Of a stretch of 64,000 nucleotides of DNA, positions 1 to 8,533 are shown piece after piece. How positions within the stretch are numbered: the first letter of the stretch is position 1; each line of letters opens with the position of its first letter. Where the stretch lies: positions 1,240,001 to 1,304,000 of the forward strand of contig NZ_RXOE01000002.1 in assembly GCF_003965815.1 (NCBI RefSeq), read 5' to 3'. Position numbers and translations under genes: made by a program. The stretch is from Variovorax gossypii (GTDB lineage: Bacteria; Pseudomonadota; Gammaproteobacteria; Burkholderiales; Burkholderiaceae_C). The notes under the pieces were generated by a model, which made no database searches, was not told the DNA's origin, and worked only from the letters and a program-made list of their open reading frames with translations.

Positions 1-1
1 C

Positions 2-274
2 GGCGTGCTGATCGCACCGGTGACGACGATGTACTACGACTCGGGCTTCATCATCGGCCTGAAGGCCTTCGTGGCCGCAATCATCGGCGGCCTCGTGAGC
101 TACCCGATGACGGCACTGGGTGCGCTCGCGGTCGGCGTGGTGGAGAGCTTCGCCTCGTTCTGGAGCGGCGCGCTGAAGGATGTCATCGTGTTCAGCCTGC
201 TGATACCGGTGCTGATGCTGCGTTCCTTCATGGCCGCGCATGCCGAAGAGGAAGAAGAGGAGGTGGACCAATGA
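2..274 (+). CDS. livH: Branched-chain amino acid-type ABC permease (LivH), C-terminal part
   Basis: This is the 3' end of a gene that begins before the window; about 90 residues remain. They form hydrophobic helices (a [12 protein letters not shown] segment, typical of the last loops and helices of LivH permeases) and end in an acidic tail with a run of Glu before the stop. The stop overlaps the next start (ATGA), and the following genes are LivM, LivG and LivF homologues, which fixes the identity. It would be one of two inner-membrane channel subunits importing a branched-chain amino acid or, in many betaproteobacteria, an aromatic or other organic acid. The substrate cannot be told from this fragment. 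Confidence 0.85.
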   Translation, partial: GVLIAPVTTMYYDSGFIIGLKAFVAAIIGGLVSYPMTALGALAVGVVESFASFWSGALKDVIVFSLLIPVLMLRSFMAAHAEEEEEEVDQ

Positions 275-2067
275 GCGCCGGCAACAGCAACAACAAGCGC
301 AAGGTACTGGTCGCCGTGCTCGTCGTCGTGCTGGCGCTGGTGCCGGTGTTCGCGGGCAGCTTCACCGTCTCGCTGCTCAACGACATCGGAATCGGCGCGC
401 TCGTGGCGCTGGGCCTCGTGCTGCTGACCGGCGTGGGTGGTGCCACCTCGTTCGGCCAGGCGGCCTTCGTGGGCATTGCTGCCTATGCGACCGCATGGCT
501 CACCACCACGCAGGGCATGTCGCCCTGGGTGGGGCTGCTGTTCGCGCTGCTGCTCACGGGGCTGTCGGCACTGGCCATCGGCATGCTCACGCTGCGGCTG
601 GGCGGGCACTTCCTGCCGCTGAGCACCATCGCCTGGGGGCTGTCGATCGCGATGCTGTTCGGCAACGTCGATGCGCTGGGCCGGCACACGGGCCTCTCGA
701 ACATTCCGCCGCTGCAGATCGCGGGCTGGTCGCTGGCCGATCCGCGCGCAATGTACTGCCTGATCTGGGTGGTGGTGGGGTTGGCCTGCCTGTTCAGCCA
801 CAACCTGCTGCAGTCGCGGCCGGGGCGCGCCATTCGCGGCCTGCGCGGCGGCGCGACGCTGCTGGCGAGCGTGGGGGCGGATGCGTACCGCGTGCGGCTC
901 TCGCTGTTCGTTACGGCGGCCCTCCTCGCGGGGCTGGCGGGCTGGCTCTATGCGCACATGAACCGCTTCGTGAGCCCGTCGCCGTTCGACGTGCGCGCCA
1001 GCATCGAGTACCTGCTGATGGCCGTGGCCGGCGGGCTCGGCCAGCTGGCGGGCGCGCTGGTGGGCGCCGCGCTGGTGCTGGTGCTGAAGAACAGCCTGCA
1101 GGACGTGCTGCCCATGCTGACCCAACGCGCGGGCCAGCTGGAGGCGGTGGCCTTCGCGGCGCTCTTCATCCTGCTGCTGCACTTCGCTCGCGGCGGGGTG
1201 ATGGGGCTGCTGCGCCGCTGGACGAACCGCCGCGGCGGCACGCGCGGGCCTTCGCGCCACGAGGGCCCGGCGGTCGAGCCGCTGCCGCACCGCACGCTGC
1301 CCGCTCGCGGCTCGCCGGTGCTGTCGGTGAACGGCGCGGTCAAGCGCTTCGGCGGGCTGGTGGCGGTGAACGACGTGAGCTTCGACGTGAAGGCCGGCGA
1401 GATCGTCGGCCTGATCGGGCCCAACGGCGCGGGCAAGTCGACCATGTTCAACCTGCTGACCTGCACTTTGCCCATGAGCGCGGGCAAGGTGCGCTTCCTC
1501 GACCACGACATCGCCGGCATGCCGCAGCGCGAGGTGGCGCGGCTGGGGCTGGCGCGCACCTTCCAGCACGTGAAGCTGCGGCCGCACATGAGCCTGCTCG
1601 ACAACGTGGCGCTGGGCGCGCATTCGCGCACGCGCTCGGGCATCCTGAAGGCGGGGCTGCGGCTCGACCGCACGGAGGAGCAGCAGATCCTGCAGGAGGC
1701 GCAGCGCCAGCTCGACCGCATCGGCCTGGGCGACCGGGCGCACGAGCAGGCGGGCAGCCTGCCGCTGGGCACGCAGCGCATCCTCGAGATTGCGCGCGCG
1801 CTGGCCGCCGACCCGGTGCTGCTGGTGCTCGACGAGCCCGCCGCCGGCCTGCGGCGCAAGGAAAAGATGGCGCTCGGCGACCTGCTGCGCAAGCTGCGCG
1901 AGGAGGGCGTGACCATCCTCATCGTCGAGCACGACATGGACTTCGTGATGAAACTGGTGGACAGGCTGGTGGTGATGAACTTCGGCTCCAAGCTCGTGGA
2001 GGGCGTGCCCTCGGCGGTGCGCTCAGACGAGCGCGTGCAGGCGGCCTACCTGGGGAGCGTCGTATGA
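271..2067 (+). CDS. Fused LivM-type permease and LivG-type ATPase of a HAAT ABC transporter
   Basis: A 598-residue protein joins two normally separate subunits. Residues 1 to about 310 are a LivM-like permease with many membrane helices. About 35 Arg/Pro-rich residues form a cytoplasmic linker, and from about 349 there is a complete LivG-like ATP-binding domain. Walker [10 protein letters not shown] starts at residue 383, the family-typical signature LPLGTQR lies near 496 and Walker B LVLDEP near 517-523. It overlaps the neighbouring genes by 4 bp on both sides, so the transporter genes are translationally coupled. LivM-LivG fusions are known in proteobacteria, so this is probably natural and not a sequencing error. 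No stop or frame change separates the halves. Confidence 0.9.
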   Translation: MSAGNSNNKRKVLVAVLVVVLALVPVFAGSFTVSLLNDIGIGALVALGLVLLTGVGGATSFGQAAFVGIAAYATAWLTTTQGMSPWVGLLFALLLTGLSALAIGMLTLRLGGHFLPLSTIAWGLSIAMLFGNVDALGRHTGLSNIPPLQIAGWSLADPRAMYCLIWVVVGLACLFSHNLLQSRPGRAIRGLRGGATLLASVGADAYRVRLSLFVTAALLAGLAGWLYAHMNRFVSPSPFDVRASIEYLLMAVAGGLGQLAGALVGAALVLVLKNSLQDVLPMLTQRAGQLEAVAFAALFILLLHFARGGVMGLLRRWTNRRGGTRGPSRHEGPAVEPLPHRTLPARGSPVLSVNGAVKRFGGLVAVNDVSFDVKAGEIVGLIGPNGAGKSTMFNLLTCTLPMSAGKVRFLDHDIAGMPQREVARLGLARTFQHVKLRPHMSLLDNVALGAHSRTRSGILKAGLRLDRTEEQQILQEAQRQLDRIGLGDRAHEQAGSLPLGTQRILEIARALAADPVLLVLDEPAAGLRRKEKMALGDLLRKLREEGVTILIVEHDMDFVMKLVDRLVVMNFGSKLVEGVPSAVRSDERVQAAYLGSVV

Positions 2068-2795
2068 CAGCGATGCTGGAGATTGGGGACCTGCACGTGT
2101 CCTACGGGCAGGTCGAGGCGGTGCGGGGCGTGTCGCTCGACCTGCAGCCGGGGCAGATCATCTCGGTGATCGGCCCGAACGGCGCGGGCAAGACAACGCT
2201 GCTGGCCGCCGCCATGGGCCTGCTGCCTTGCAAGGGCACGCTGCGCTTCGAGGGCGAGGACCTGCAGGGGCTCGACGTGGAGGCGCGCGTGGAGCGCGGC
2301 CTGTGCCTCGTGCCCGAGAAGCGCGAGCTGTTCGGCGAGCTCACCGTGCTCGACAACCTGCAGCTCGGCGCGTATGCCAAGCGGCTGCGCGGCGACGCGA
2401 TGAAGAAGCGGCTGCAGTCGGTGTACGACCGCTTTCCGCGGCTGGCCGAGCGCCGCGCCCAGCGCGCCGACACGCTATCGGGCGGCGAGCGCCAGATGCT
2501 GGCCGTGGGGCGGGCGCTGATGTCCGCGCCACGCCTGCTGATGCTCGACGAGCCCAGCCTGGGCCTTGCGCCGCTGATCGTGCGCGACATCCTCGCCATC
2601 GTGCGCAAGCTGCGGGAGGACGGCGTCTCGATCTTGCTGGTGGAGCAGAACGCGCGCGCGGCGCTCGAGAGTTCGGACGAAGGCTACGTGCTGGAGACGG
2701 GCGAGATCGCGCTGTCGGGTGCCTCGGCCGAACTGGCGAGCGACCCCCGGGTGCAGGCCACCTACCTCGGCGGAGGCACGCACGATGACGAATGA
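2064..2795 (+). CDS. livF: ABC transporter ATP-binding protein LivF
   Basis: A 243-residue cytoplasmic ATPase, the usual LivF length. Walker [10 protein letters not shown] begins at residue 37, the signature LSGGERQ is near 139 and Walker [12 protein letters not shown] near 157-167. The start is the ATG overlapping the stop of the fused LivM-LivG gene (ATGA); a second Met lies three codons later. It would pair with the LivG domain to power import. No periplasmic binding protein is seen in the window, so it is presumably encoded upstream. The 3' end overlaps the ligase gene by 11 bp, suggesting that substrate uptake and CoA activation are made together. Confidence 0.93.
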   Translation: MTAMLEIGDLHVSYGQVEAVRGVSLDLQPGQIISVIGPNGAGKTTLLAAAMGLLPCKGTLRFEGEDLQGLDVEARVERGLCLVPEKRELFGELTVLDNLQLGAYAKRLRGDAMKKRLQSVYDRFPRLAERRAQRADTLSGGERQMLAVGRALMSAPRLLMLDEPSLGLAPLIVRDILAIVRKLREDGVSILLVEQNARAALESSDEGYVLETGEIALSGASAELASDPRVQATYLGGGTHDDE

Positions 2796-4374
2796 CCCGC
2801 GCGCCGTGCCGCCCGCGCAGCGCACGCTGCCGGCGATGCTGCAGCGTCAGGCCGGGTTGTTCGGCTCGCGCGCGCTGCTGCGCATTGCGGGCGGAGAGTG
2901 GACGCATCGCGATGCGGCGCAAGTCGCGGCCGTGCGTGCTGGGGCATTGGCTGCCGCCGGCGTGGCGCGCGGCGACCGCATCGCGGTGATGTGCGGCAAT
3001 CGCGTCGAGTTTCTCGAGAGCTTTCTCGGCGCGGGTTGGCTGGGTGCGTCGACGGTGCCGGTCAACACGGCGTCGATGGGGCCGCAGATCGAGTACTTCC
3101 TCGCGAACAGCGAGGCGAAGCTGCTGGTGATCGAAGGCAGCTTTCTGGAGCGGCTCGCGACGGCAGACCTGGCGCGCACCGGACTGAGAGAGATCTGGGT
3201 CGTCGGCGAAGCGGCTGCCGGTGCATGGCAGGCTCCGGCCGGCGTGCGCGTGGCGGCCTACCCGAAGGGCGGCGAGCCGGTCGCCCCCGCGGCGGTGCAA
3301 CCCGGCGACCCGCTCGCGATCCTCTACACCTCGGGCACGACGGGGCCCGCCAAGGGCGTGGTCTGCCCGCACGCGCAGTATTTCTGGTGGGGCGTGAACA
3401 GCGCGGAAGTGCTTGGCGTCGGCGCCGACGACGTGCTGTGCACCACGCTGCCGCTGTTCCACATCAACGCACTCAACACATTCGCGCAGGCCTCGCTGAC
3501 GGGGGGCAAGGTGGTGTTCGAGCCGCGCTTTTCGGCCTCGGGCTTCTGGCCGACGATGCGCGCGAGCGGGGCGACCGTGGTCTATCTGCTGGGCGCGATG
3601 GTGCCGATTTTGCTGGCGCAGCCCGAGGGCGAAGGGGAGCGCGACCATCGCGTGCGCACCGGCCTCGGGCCCGGCGTTCCATCGGCCGCAGGTGCCGCGT
3701 TCAAGGCGCGCACGGGCGTGTCGCTGCTCGAGGGCTATGGCTCGACCGAGACCAACTTCGCCATCGCCACCGCGCCCGATTCGCCGCGCGGCGGCGTGAT
3801 GGGCTGGCTGCGCCCGGGCTTCCAGGCGCGCGTGGCCGATGAGGACGACGTGGAGCTACCGGCCGGTGAGGCGGGCGAACTGCTGCTGCGCGCCGACGAG
3901 CCGCATGCCTTCGCGAGCGGCTACTTCAACATGGCGGAGAAGACCGTCGAGGCCTGGCGCAATCTCTGGTTCCACACAGGCGACCGCGTGGTGCGCGATG
4001 CGGACGGGGCCTTCCGTTTCGTCGACCGCATCAAGGACGCGATCCGCCGGCGCGGGGAGAACATCTCGTCCTTCGAGGTCGAGCAGGTGCTGCTTAGCCA
4101 TCCGGGCGTGGCTTCGTGCGCCGTGTATCCGGTGCGCTCGGAGCTCGCCGAAGACGAGGTGATGGCCGCGCTCGTGGCCCGCGAGGGCGCGGCGATCGAC
4201 CCTGCCGAGCTCGCGCGCTTCTGCGAAGGCCGACTGCCGTACTTCGCCGTACCGCGTTACATCGACGTGCTGGCGGACCTGCCGCGCACCGAGAACGGCA
4301 AGGTGCAGAAGTTCAAGCTGCGCGAACGCGGCGTGGGGCCGCAGACCTGGGACGGACGGCCCGCGAGGGCCTGA
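2785..4374 (+). CDS. AMP-dependent acyl-CoA synthetase/ligase
   Basis: A 529-residue member of the ANL superfamily, which activates a carboxylic acid with ATP and transfers it to CoA. The P-loop [11 protein letters not shown] is near residues 181-191, the GYGSTET motif near 317, the hinge region [15 protein letters not shown] near 414 and the catalytic Lys in NGKVQK near 506. The ATG at 2785 lies inside the end of livF; longer in-frame starts would overlap livF more deeply. Its position between a Liv-type importer and two dehydrogenases suggests it activates the imported acid. The protein resembles crotonobetaine/aromatic-acid CoA ligases, but the substrate is not resolved. Confidence 0.88.
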   Translation: MTNDPRAVPPAQRTLPAMLQRQAGLFGSRALLRIAGGEWTHRDAAQVAAVRAGALAAAGVARGDRIAVMCGNRVEFLESFLGAGWLGASTVPVNTASMGPQIEYFLANSEAKLLVIEGSFLERLATADLARTGLREIWVVGEAAAGAWQAPAGVRVAAYPKGGEPVAPAAVQPGDPLAILYTSGTTGPAKGVVCPHAQYFWWGVNSAEVLGVGADDVLCTTLPLFHINALNTFAQASLTGGKVVFEPRFSASGFWPTMRASGATVVYLLGAMVPILLAQPEGEGERDHRVRTGLGPGVPSAAGAAFKARTGVSLLEGYGSTETNFAIATAPDSPRGGVMGWLRPGFQARVADEDDVELPAGEAGELLLRADEPHAFASGYFNMAEKTVEAWRNLWFHTGDRVVRDADGAFRFVDRIKDAIRRRGENISSFEVEQVLLSHPGVASCAVYPVRSELAEDEVMAALVAREGAAIDPAELARFCEGRLPYFAVPRYIDVLADLPRTENGKVQKFKLRERGVGPQTWDGRPARA

Positions 4375-4378
4375 GGCG

Positions 4379-5128
4379 ATGGCGAAGCCGGCGCTGCTCC
4401 CTCTCTCCGGACGCGTGGCGTTCGTGACCGGTGCGGGGCAGGGCCTGGGGGCCGCCATCGCGCGGGGATTGAGCGAGGCCGGGGCGCGCGTGGCCCTGGC
4501 CGACATCGAACTTGCGAATGCCGAAGCCGTTGCGGCGGAGATCGGCGGGCTCGCATTGCAGCTCGACGTGCGTGACGAGGCGGCGTTTTCCGGCTGCTTC
4601 GACAGGGCCGTCGCGCATTTCGGCGCCGTCGACATCATGGTCAACAACGCGGCGCGCACGCCGACGACCTCGCTCTGGGACATCACGCCCGGGGAGTGGG
4701 ACGACGTGCTGGCCATCAACCTGCGAGGCAGCTTCTTCGGCTGCCGCATCGCTGGGCGCCACATGCGCGAGCGCGGCGAGGGCCGCATCGTCAACCTGAG
4801 CTCGATGGCCGGGCAGCAGGCCAGCAGCGCGACGGGCGTGCACTACGCGGCGAGCAAGGCGGGTCTGCTGGCGCTGACGCGTTCCTTCGCGCAGGAACTG
4901 GCGCCGCACGGCGTGACGGTGAATGCGCTGGCGCCGGCGGCGATCGGAAGCCCTGCGCTCGAGGCCATGGAGCCCGCGCGGCGGCAGGCGCTGCAGGCCG
5001 GCATTCCGCTCGGCCGCTTCGGGCTGGCCGAGGAGGTGGCTGCGGCCGTCGTCTACCTTGCCTCTCCGGCGGCCGCCTTCATCACCGGGGCGACCCTGGA
5101 CCTCAATGGCGGCCGTTTCATGCGCTGA
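4379..5128 (+). CDS. SDR-family NAD(P)-dependent oxidoreductase
   Basis: A 249-residue classical short-chain dehydrogenase. The cofactor motif TGAGQGLG is at residues 17-24, NNAA follows beta-4, and the catalytic YAASK has Tyr156 and Lys160. The C-terminal GATLDLNGG is the usual last motif of FabG-like enzymes. It starts 4 bp after the ligase stop, so it is in the same operon. By context it could oxidise or reduce the CoA-activated acid or a ring alcohol; nothing in the sequence fixes the substrate. Confidence 0.88.
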   Translation: MAKPALLPLSGRVAFVTGAGQGLGAAIARGLSEAGARVALADIELANAEAVAAEIGGLALQLDVRDEAAFSGCFDRAVAHFGAVDIMVNNAARTPTTSLWDITPGEWDDVLAINLRGSFFGCRIAGRHMRERGEGRIVNLSSMAGQQASSATGVHYAASKAGLLALTRSFAQELAPHGVTVNALAPAAIGSPALEAMEPARRQALQAGIPLGRFGLAEEVAAAVVYLASPAAAFITGATLDLNGGRFMR

Positions 5129-5153
5129 CAACCTGCCCGGCGCAGGTCGCTAA

Positions 5154-5175
5154 AATGATTCATAACTAAATCATT
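5154..5175 (+). promoter_or_regulatory. Inverted repeat AATGATT-N8-AATCATT, candidate MarR operator
   Basis: A perfect 7-bp inverted repeat with an 8-bp spacer lies in the only real gap of this gene group, ending 5 bp before the ATG of the second SDR gene. It is AT-rich in very GC-rich surroundings. The SDR gene is followed by a MarR-family gene, and MarR proteins commonly autoregulate through such palindromes. Binding is inferred, not shown. Confidence 0.55.
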
Positions 5176-5180
5176 CAGGT

Positions 5181-5957
5181 ATGCAATCAAATTCACTCAC
5201 TGGCCGCCATGCGCTCGTCACCGGCGCGGCGCGCGGCATCGGGGCGGAGATCGCCCGCACATTGGCTGCTGAAGGCGCTGTCCTGACACTGCTCGGGCGC
5301 GACCGCGAGGCGCTGCAGCGCGTGGCCGATTCGCTCGCAGGGAGCGGGCACGGCGTGGCCGCCGCCGACGTGGCGAACCCCGAGGCGGTGCAGGCGGCGT
5401 TCGCCGAGGCCCGGGCGGCGCGCGGGCCCGTCGCGGTACTCGTCAACAACGCGGGCGCGGCCGAGAGCGCGCCTTTCCTCAAGACCTCGTTCGAGCTGTG
5501 GCAGCGGATGCTGTCGGTCAACCTCACCGGCAGCTTCCTGTGCGCGCAGGCGGCGCTGCCGGACATGCTCGACGCCGGCTGGGGCCGCATCGTCAACATC
5601 GCCAGCACGGCGGGGCAGAAGGGCTACGCCTACGTGGCGGCCTACACCGCAGCCAAGCATGGGGTGATCGGGGTCACGCGCTCGCTGGCGCTGGAGGTTG
5701 CACGCAAGGGCATCACGGTGAATGCCGTGTGCCCGGGCTATACCGACACCGACATCCTGCGCAACAGCGTCGCCAACGTGGTCGGCAAGACCGGGCGCAG
5801 CGAGGCCGACGCGCTGGCGGAGTTCTCCAGCGTCAATCCGCAGAAGCGCATCGTGCAGCCGGCCGAAGTGGCCGATGCCGTGCGCTGGCTGTGCGGCGCG
5901 GGTGCCGCATCGGTCACCGGGCAGTCGATTTCGGTTTCAGGGGGAGAAGTGACATGA
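5181..5957 (+). CDS. SDR-family oxidoreductase (3-hydroxyacyl-CoA dehydrogenase-like)
   Basis: A 258-residue classical SDR with TGAARGIG at residues 14-21, NNAG after beta-4 and the catalytic YTAAK (Tyr155, Lys159). The substrate loop [10 protein letters not shown] and the ending [10 protein letters not shown] resemble 3-hydroxyacyl-CoA or 2-hydroxycyclohexanecarboxyl-CoA dehydrogenases, but this is a family-level guess. The gene begins a probable second transcription unit after a 52-bp gap holding an inverted repeat. It overlaps the MarR gene by 4 bp (ATGA). Confidence 0.85.
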   Translation: MQSNSLTGRHALVTGAARGIGAEIARTLAAEGAVLTLLGRDREALQRVADSLAGSGHGVAAADVANPEAVQAAFAEARAARGPVAVLVNNAGAAESAPFLKTSFELWQRMLSVNLTGSFLCAQAALPDMLDAGWGRIVNIASTAGQKGYAYVAAYTAAKHGVIGVTRSLALEVARKGITVNAVCPGYTDTDILRNSVANVVGKTGRSEADALAEFSSVNPQKRIVQPAEVADAVRWLCGAGAASVTGQSISVSGGEVT

Positions 5958-6487
5958 CGACACGCAACGACGCCTCGCATGCAGTGCTGAGCGATGCGGA
6001 AGAGCTGGGCCACGAGGCCCGTGCGGGCCACGACGACCACGCGGTGCTCAAGCTGTGGCTGCGCATGCTGGCCAGCACGACGCAGATCGAGTCCGAGATC
6101 CGCCGTCGGCTGCGCGAGCGATTCGGCATTTCGCTGGCGCGCTTCGACTACATGGCGCAGCTCTACCGCTACAAGGACGGCCTGAAGATGCGCGTGCTGT
6201 CGCGCTACCTGATGGTGACCGGCGGCAACGTCACCGGCCTGACGGACGAGCTCGAGCGCGAAGGCATGGTGGCACGCTCGCCCAGTCCCGACGACCGCCG
6301 TGCGTGGATCGTGAGCCTCACGCCCACGGGCCGCCGCACCTTCGAGACCATGGCGAGCGAACACGAGCAGTGGATTCTCGAGATGTTCTCGGGGCTCGAC
6401 ATGAAGACGGTCAAGCAGCTGCATACGCAGCTCGGCCTGCTGCGCGTGCACGTGATGCGTGGCGAGCCGGCGGGCGAGGAGGGCTGA
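5954..6487 (+). CDS. MarR-family transcriptional regulator
   Basis: A 177-residue protein with the winged-helix layout of MarR regulators: an alpha-helical N-terminus, a recognition region around [26 protein letters not shown] and the wing [20 protein letters not shown]. These proteins are dimeric repressors often released by aromatic or CoA-thioester ligands. It is coupled to the SDR gene before it and followed after 2 bp by a thioesterase gene. The likely operator is the palindrome at 5154-5175. The first 28 residues are charged, poorly structured and probably extra to the core fold. Confidence 0.88.
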   Translation: MTTRNDASHAVLSDAEELGHEARAGHDDHAVLKLWLRMLASTTQIESEIRRRLRERFGISLARFDYMAQLYRYKDGLKMRVLSRYLMVTGGNVTGLTDELEREGMVARSPSPDDRRAWIVSLTPTGRRTFETMASEHEQWILEMFSGLDMKTVKQLHTQLGLLRVHVMRGEPAGEEG

Positions 6488-6489
6488 GC

Positions 6490-6927
6490 GTGGCCGACGG
6501 CAACAACGAGTTCCGCAGGCCGCGGCTGATCCGCTTCTCGGACTGCGATCCGGCGGGCATCGTCTTCTATCCGCAGTACTTCGTGATGCTCAACGGCCTG
6601 GTCGAGGACTGGGTGAACGAAGGCCTGGGGCTCAGCTATCACGGGCTGGTGGCGCAGCGGCGCATCGGCCTGCCCACCGTGAAGCTCGAAGCAGATTTCC
6701 GCGCGGTGAGCCGCATGGGCGACCAGGTGACCTTGGGGCTGACCGTGGAGCGCCTGGGTTCGCGCTCGATGACCTTGCGGGTGCGCTGCTTCGAACCGGT
6801 GAGCGGCGAAGTCCGCATGCAGATGCAGCAGGTGCTGGTGACCACGTCGCTCGAAACCCATCGCGCCGTTGCCATTCCGGACGACATGCGCGCAGCCATC
6901 GTGCGCAACGCGCCCGAGCTGGGCTGA
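6490..6927 (+). CDS. Hotdog-fold acyl-CoA thioesterase (4-hydroxybenzoyl-CoA thioesterase-like)
   Basis: A 145-residue hotdog protein. Near the N-terminus it carries the active-site pattern SDCDPAGIVFYPQYF, in which the Asp of DPAGIVFYP is the usual catalytic residue of the 4-hydroxybenzoyl-CoA thioesterase group. The start is a GTG two bases after the MarR stop. It would hydrolyse an acyl-CoA, either as a pathway step or to recover CoA from dead-end thioesters. Its place in a transporter, ligase and dehydrogenase group supports the idea that the locus handles aryl- or alicyclic-CoA compounds. Confidence 0.85.
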   Translation: MADGNNEFRRPRLIRFSDCDPAGIVFYPQYFVMLNGLVEDWVNEGLGLSYHGLVAQRRIGLPTVKLEADFRAVSRMGDQVTLGLTVERLGSRSMTLRVRCFEPVSGEVRMQMQQVLVTTSLETHRAVAIPDDMRAAIVRNAPELG

Positions 6928-6934
6928 GCCGTCA

Positions 6935-7330
6935 TCAGGACGCGGGATCGCCGCCGGCAGCGGCGTCCTGCGCCCGTTTCTTCAGCCAGCCGGCGAGCTC
7001 CTTCTTTCCCTTGGCGTTGGCGCCGCGCCATGCTTCGCGGGCGGCGGCGATGAAGCGTTCTTCGGCTGCATCGGGCACTTCGCTGGGGCGATCTTCCTTG
7101 TCGAGCCAGCCGGACTCGACGCCGCAGTGCCTTTCGATCTGCCTCGCCAGGTTGTCGCCGATGGGGCGGGAGCTCTTGATCTGGCTCCACATGCTGGGGG
7201 AGATTTCGATCTTCTTCGCAAACGCCTGGTCCAGCCCCTTGGCTGGCAAGCCTGCGGCAACGGCCTCTTCGAGAAAGCGGCGGTGCAGCGCAAGCGCATT
7301 GCGGCGGCGCGCGACGGTGGTATTGGGCAC
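6935..7330 (-). CDS. Repressor-like helix-turn-helix protein
   Basis: A 131-residue protein reading toward the thioesterase gene. The central segment, with KIEISPSMWSQIKSSRPIG and then IERHCGVESGWLDK, has the pattern of lambda-repressor-type HTH proteins found in phages and islands; the helical Lys/Ala-rich tail is not recognised. The start is a GTG at 7330 with no clear ribosome-binding site, so the true start is uncertain. It is divergent from a small ORF at 7485, and the gap holds a promoter-like sequence overlapped by a palindrome. Autoregulation is likely but inferred. Confidence 0.7.
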   Translation of the reverse strand: MPNTTVARRRNALALHRRFLEEAVAAGLPAKGLDQAFAKKIEISPSMWSQIKSSRPIGDNLARQIERHCGVESGWLDKEDRPSEVPDAAEERFIAAAREAWRGANAKGKKELAGWLKKRAQDAAAGGDPAS

Positions 7331-7373
7331 TGTTCAAAAACAACAACAAGACAAAAAAAGATTGTCCCGGTTG

Positions 7374-7402
7374 TTGACGCAGTCGTAAACACTATTTACA
7401 GT
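7374..7402 (+). promoter_or_regulatory. Promoter-like TTGACG-N17-TACAGT overlapped by palindrome GTAAA-N5-TTTAC
   Basis: A good -35 match (7374-7379) and a fair -10 match (7397-7402) are 17 bp apart and point toward the small ORF at 7485. The perfect 5-bp inverted repeat GTAAA-CACTA-TTTAC (7385-7399) sits in the spacer and touches the -10, the classic place for a repressor. The HTH gene next door is the obvious candidate binder. Confidence 0.5.
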
Positions 7403-7484
7403 TGCCCTCAATCGCGGCCCCAAGCCGTACCTTTTTTCCAACCCCTAACGGCCGACAGCGGCAATTTTTGACTCAGGACCCATC

Positions 7485-7688
7485 GTGAACACCGCACTGA
7501 ACCTCACCAGCATTCGACCCGCCTCGGGTCGCTCGCTCGTGCGCGTCTGGGCGTGCGGTGGTTTCGGCGGCATGCCGTCGGTCCGATCGAACCAGCACCA
7601 GAACCACGCGTATTCCACGAAAGCCGCAGCCAGCCTGCGTTTCGGGAAAGTCGAGGATCAGGTGCTGCCGGGTGGAGGTTGCGCATAG
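7485..7688 (+). CDS. Small protein of unknown function (67 aa)
   Basis: An open frame from a GTG preceded by AGGA at a suitable distance, downstream of a promoter-like sequence and ending before a rho-independent terminator (7719-7755). The product is Gly/Ser/Arg-rich with two Cys, has no signal peptide or membrane helix, and matches no family I know. The clean promoter-gene-terminator layout is the main support for it being real. It could also be a transcribed leader or non-coding RNA. Confidence 0.4.
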   Translation: MNTALNLTSIRPASGRSLVRVWACGGFGGMPSVRSNQHQNHAYSTKAAASLRFGKVEDQVLPGGGCA

Positions 7689-7718
7689 GCGCACACCTTC
7701 CAAGCTCTCTCATGTGGA

Positions 7719-7755
7719 GGCCCGGACACCGCAAGGTTCCGGGCCTTTTGTTTTG
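7719..7755 (+). terminator. Rho-independent terminator
   Basis: GGCCCGGA (7719-7726) pairs with TCCGGGCC (7738-7745), followed by TTTTGTTTT. It ends the small transcription unit that starts near 7400. Confidence 0.8.
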
Positions 7756-8049
7756 GCTTTTTATTTCGGGTGTGCCTTCACCACACCGCCAGAACCCACC
7801 GCGTAGACGGTCTGGCGGGATGTGCAGGAATTGATCACTCCTGTGCGGCGACGTCGTACGGGACAGCGCCCAGCGTGCTGTCCGTCGCGTGAGGACACAA
7901 CCGAAATGGAAAGCGGGGCACCGTTTTTCGAACAAGACAACAGAACAGAACCCGAGCGGGACAGGGGCATGCAGATGGTCCTCCCGCGGAAACCGGCCGC
8001 AAAGATTGGGCGGCGCCGGAACTCGTAACCGGACACTTTTTGTTTACGA
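7756..8049. other. Gene-poor spacer with a long imperfect hairpin (7848-7888)
   Basis: No convincing gene is seen. GCGAC (7848-7852) and GGACAGC (7861-7867) pair with GCTGTCC (7877-7883) and GTCGC (7884-7888), giving a two-part 12-bp stem with an 8-nt bulge and a 9-nt loop, without a following T-run. A GTG-started frame (7822-8028, 68 aa) covers it but has poor initiation context. The hairpin may be a processing site or a small structured RNA upstream of the tRNA-Arg gene. Confidence 0.35.
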
Positions 8050-8126
8050 CCCGCGTTAGCTCAATGGATCAGAGCACTTGCCTACGAAGCAAGGGGTTGC
8101 ACGTTCGAGTCGTGCACGTGGGGCCA
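8050..8126 (+). tRNA. tRNA-Arg (anticodon ACG), divergent
   Basis: A 77-nt cloverleaf with encoded CCA. Acceptor CCCGCGT (8050-8056) pairs with ACGTGGG (8116-8122) with one G-T pair; the D stem is GCTC/GAGC; anticodon stem CTTGC/GCAAG encloses loop CTACGAA (ACG at 8084-8086); the T stem is GCACG/CGTGC with loop TTCGAGT. The anticodon assigns Arg (CGU family). It starts with C1-G72 and lies in an accessory patch, so it is probably an extra copy and not the main tRNA-Arg(ACG). Confidence 0.85.
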
Positions 8127-8173
8127 TTTCTTCGCCATTTTTCTTTTAGCTGTCACATCACCGAGGAGCCGCC

Positions 8174-8374
8174 ATGCGCAAGCGCAATACCCCGATCCGG
8201 ATGATCGCCGTCCGCCCGGCACAGCCGCGCGAGCGCGGCACGGTGCTGGGCCTGGCCCGGCGCTTCGGCCTCATGGCCGGTACGCGCTCCTCGAGCTCGT
8301 GCGAGCAGAGTCGCGAGTCGCCGCTTGAAGCACTCGATCTCGACCAGCGCGTTCGCGCGGTCGGCGAGTGGTGA
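8174..8374 (+). CDS. Small ORF between two tRNA genes (66 aa)
   Basis: ATG at 8174 follows GAGGAG by 5 bases, a strong ribosome-binding site, and the frame stays open for 66 codons between tRNA-Arg and tRNA-His. The product is basic (Arg-rich N-terminal half) without membrane or export signals and is not recognised. An antisense frame of 83 codons covers the same DNA, so coding on this strand is only favoured by the ribosome-binding site. Confidence 0.35.
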   Translation: MRKRNTPIRMIAVRPAQPRERGTVLGLARRFGLMAGTRSSSSCEQSRESPLEALDLDQRVRAVGEW

Positions 8375-8404
8375 GCTGGTCACCCGCCTGTTCTGCGTCT
8401 TCAT

Positions 8405-8479
8405 GGTGCGCGTAGCTCAATGGCAGAGCCGCGGGTTGTGGTCCCGCTGACGACGGTTCGATTCCGTTCGTGCACCCCA
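8405..8479 (+). tRNA. tRNA-His (anticodon GTG), divergent
   Basis: A cloverleaf with encoded CCA. The extra 5' G (8405) faces C73 (8476), the identity feature of tRNA-His. Acceptor GTGCGCG (8406-8412) pairs with CGTGCAC (8469-8475) with one G-T; D stem GCTC/GAGC has a short 7-nt loop; anticodon stem GCGGG/CCCGC encloses TTGTGGT (GTG at 8438-8440); T stem GACGG/CCGTT has loop TTCGATT. The body differs greatly from the usual proteobacterial tRNA-His as I know it, so this is probably an additional copy. Confidence 0.85.
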
Positions 8480-8533
8480 TGACTGCGTTTCGCTCGTCAA
8501 CCTTGCACCCATCGCCGCGAAAGGAGGCGATTC

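Noticed and set aside
100..1932. A 610-codon minus-strand frame
   Set aside because: Antisense to the fused LivM-LivG gene, which has all ABC motifs.
7822..8028. A 68-codon GTG-started frame
   Set aside because: Poor initiation context and it covers a stable hairpin; coding is not supported.
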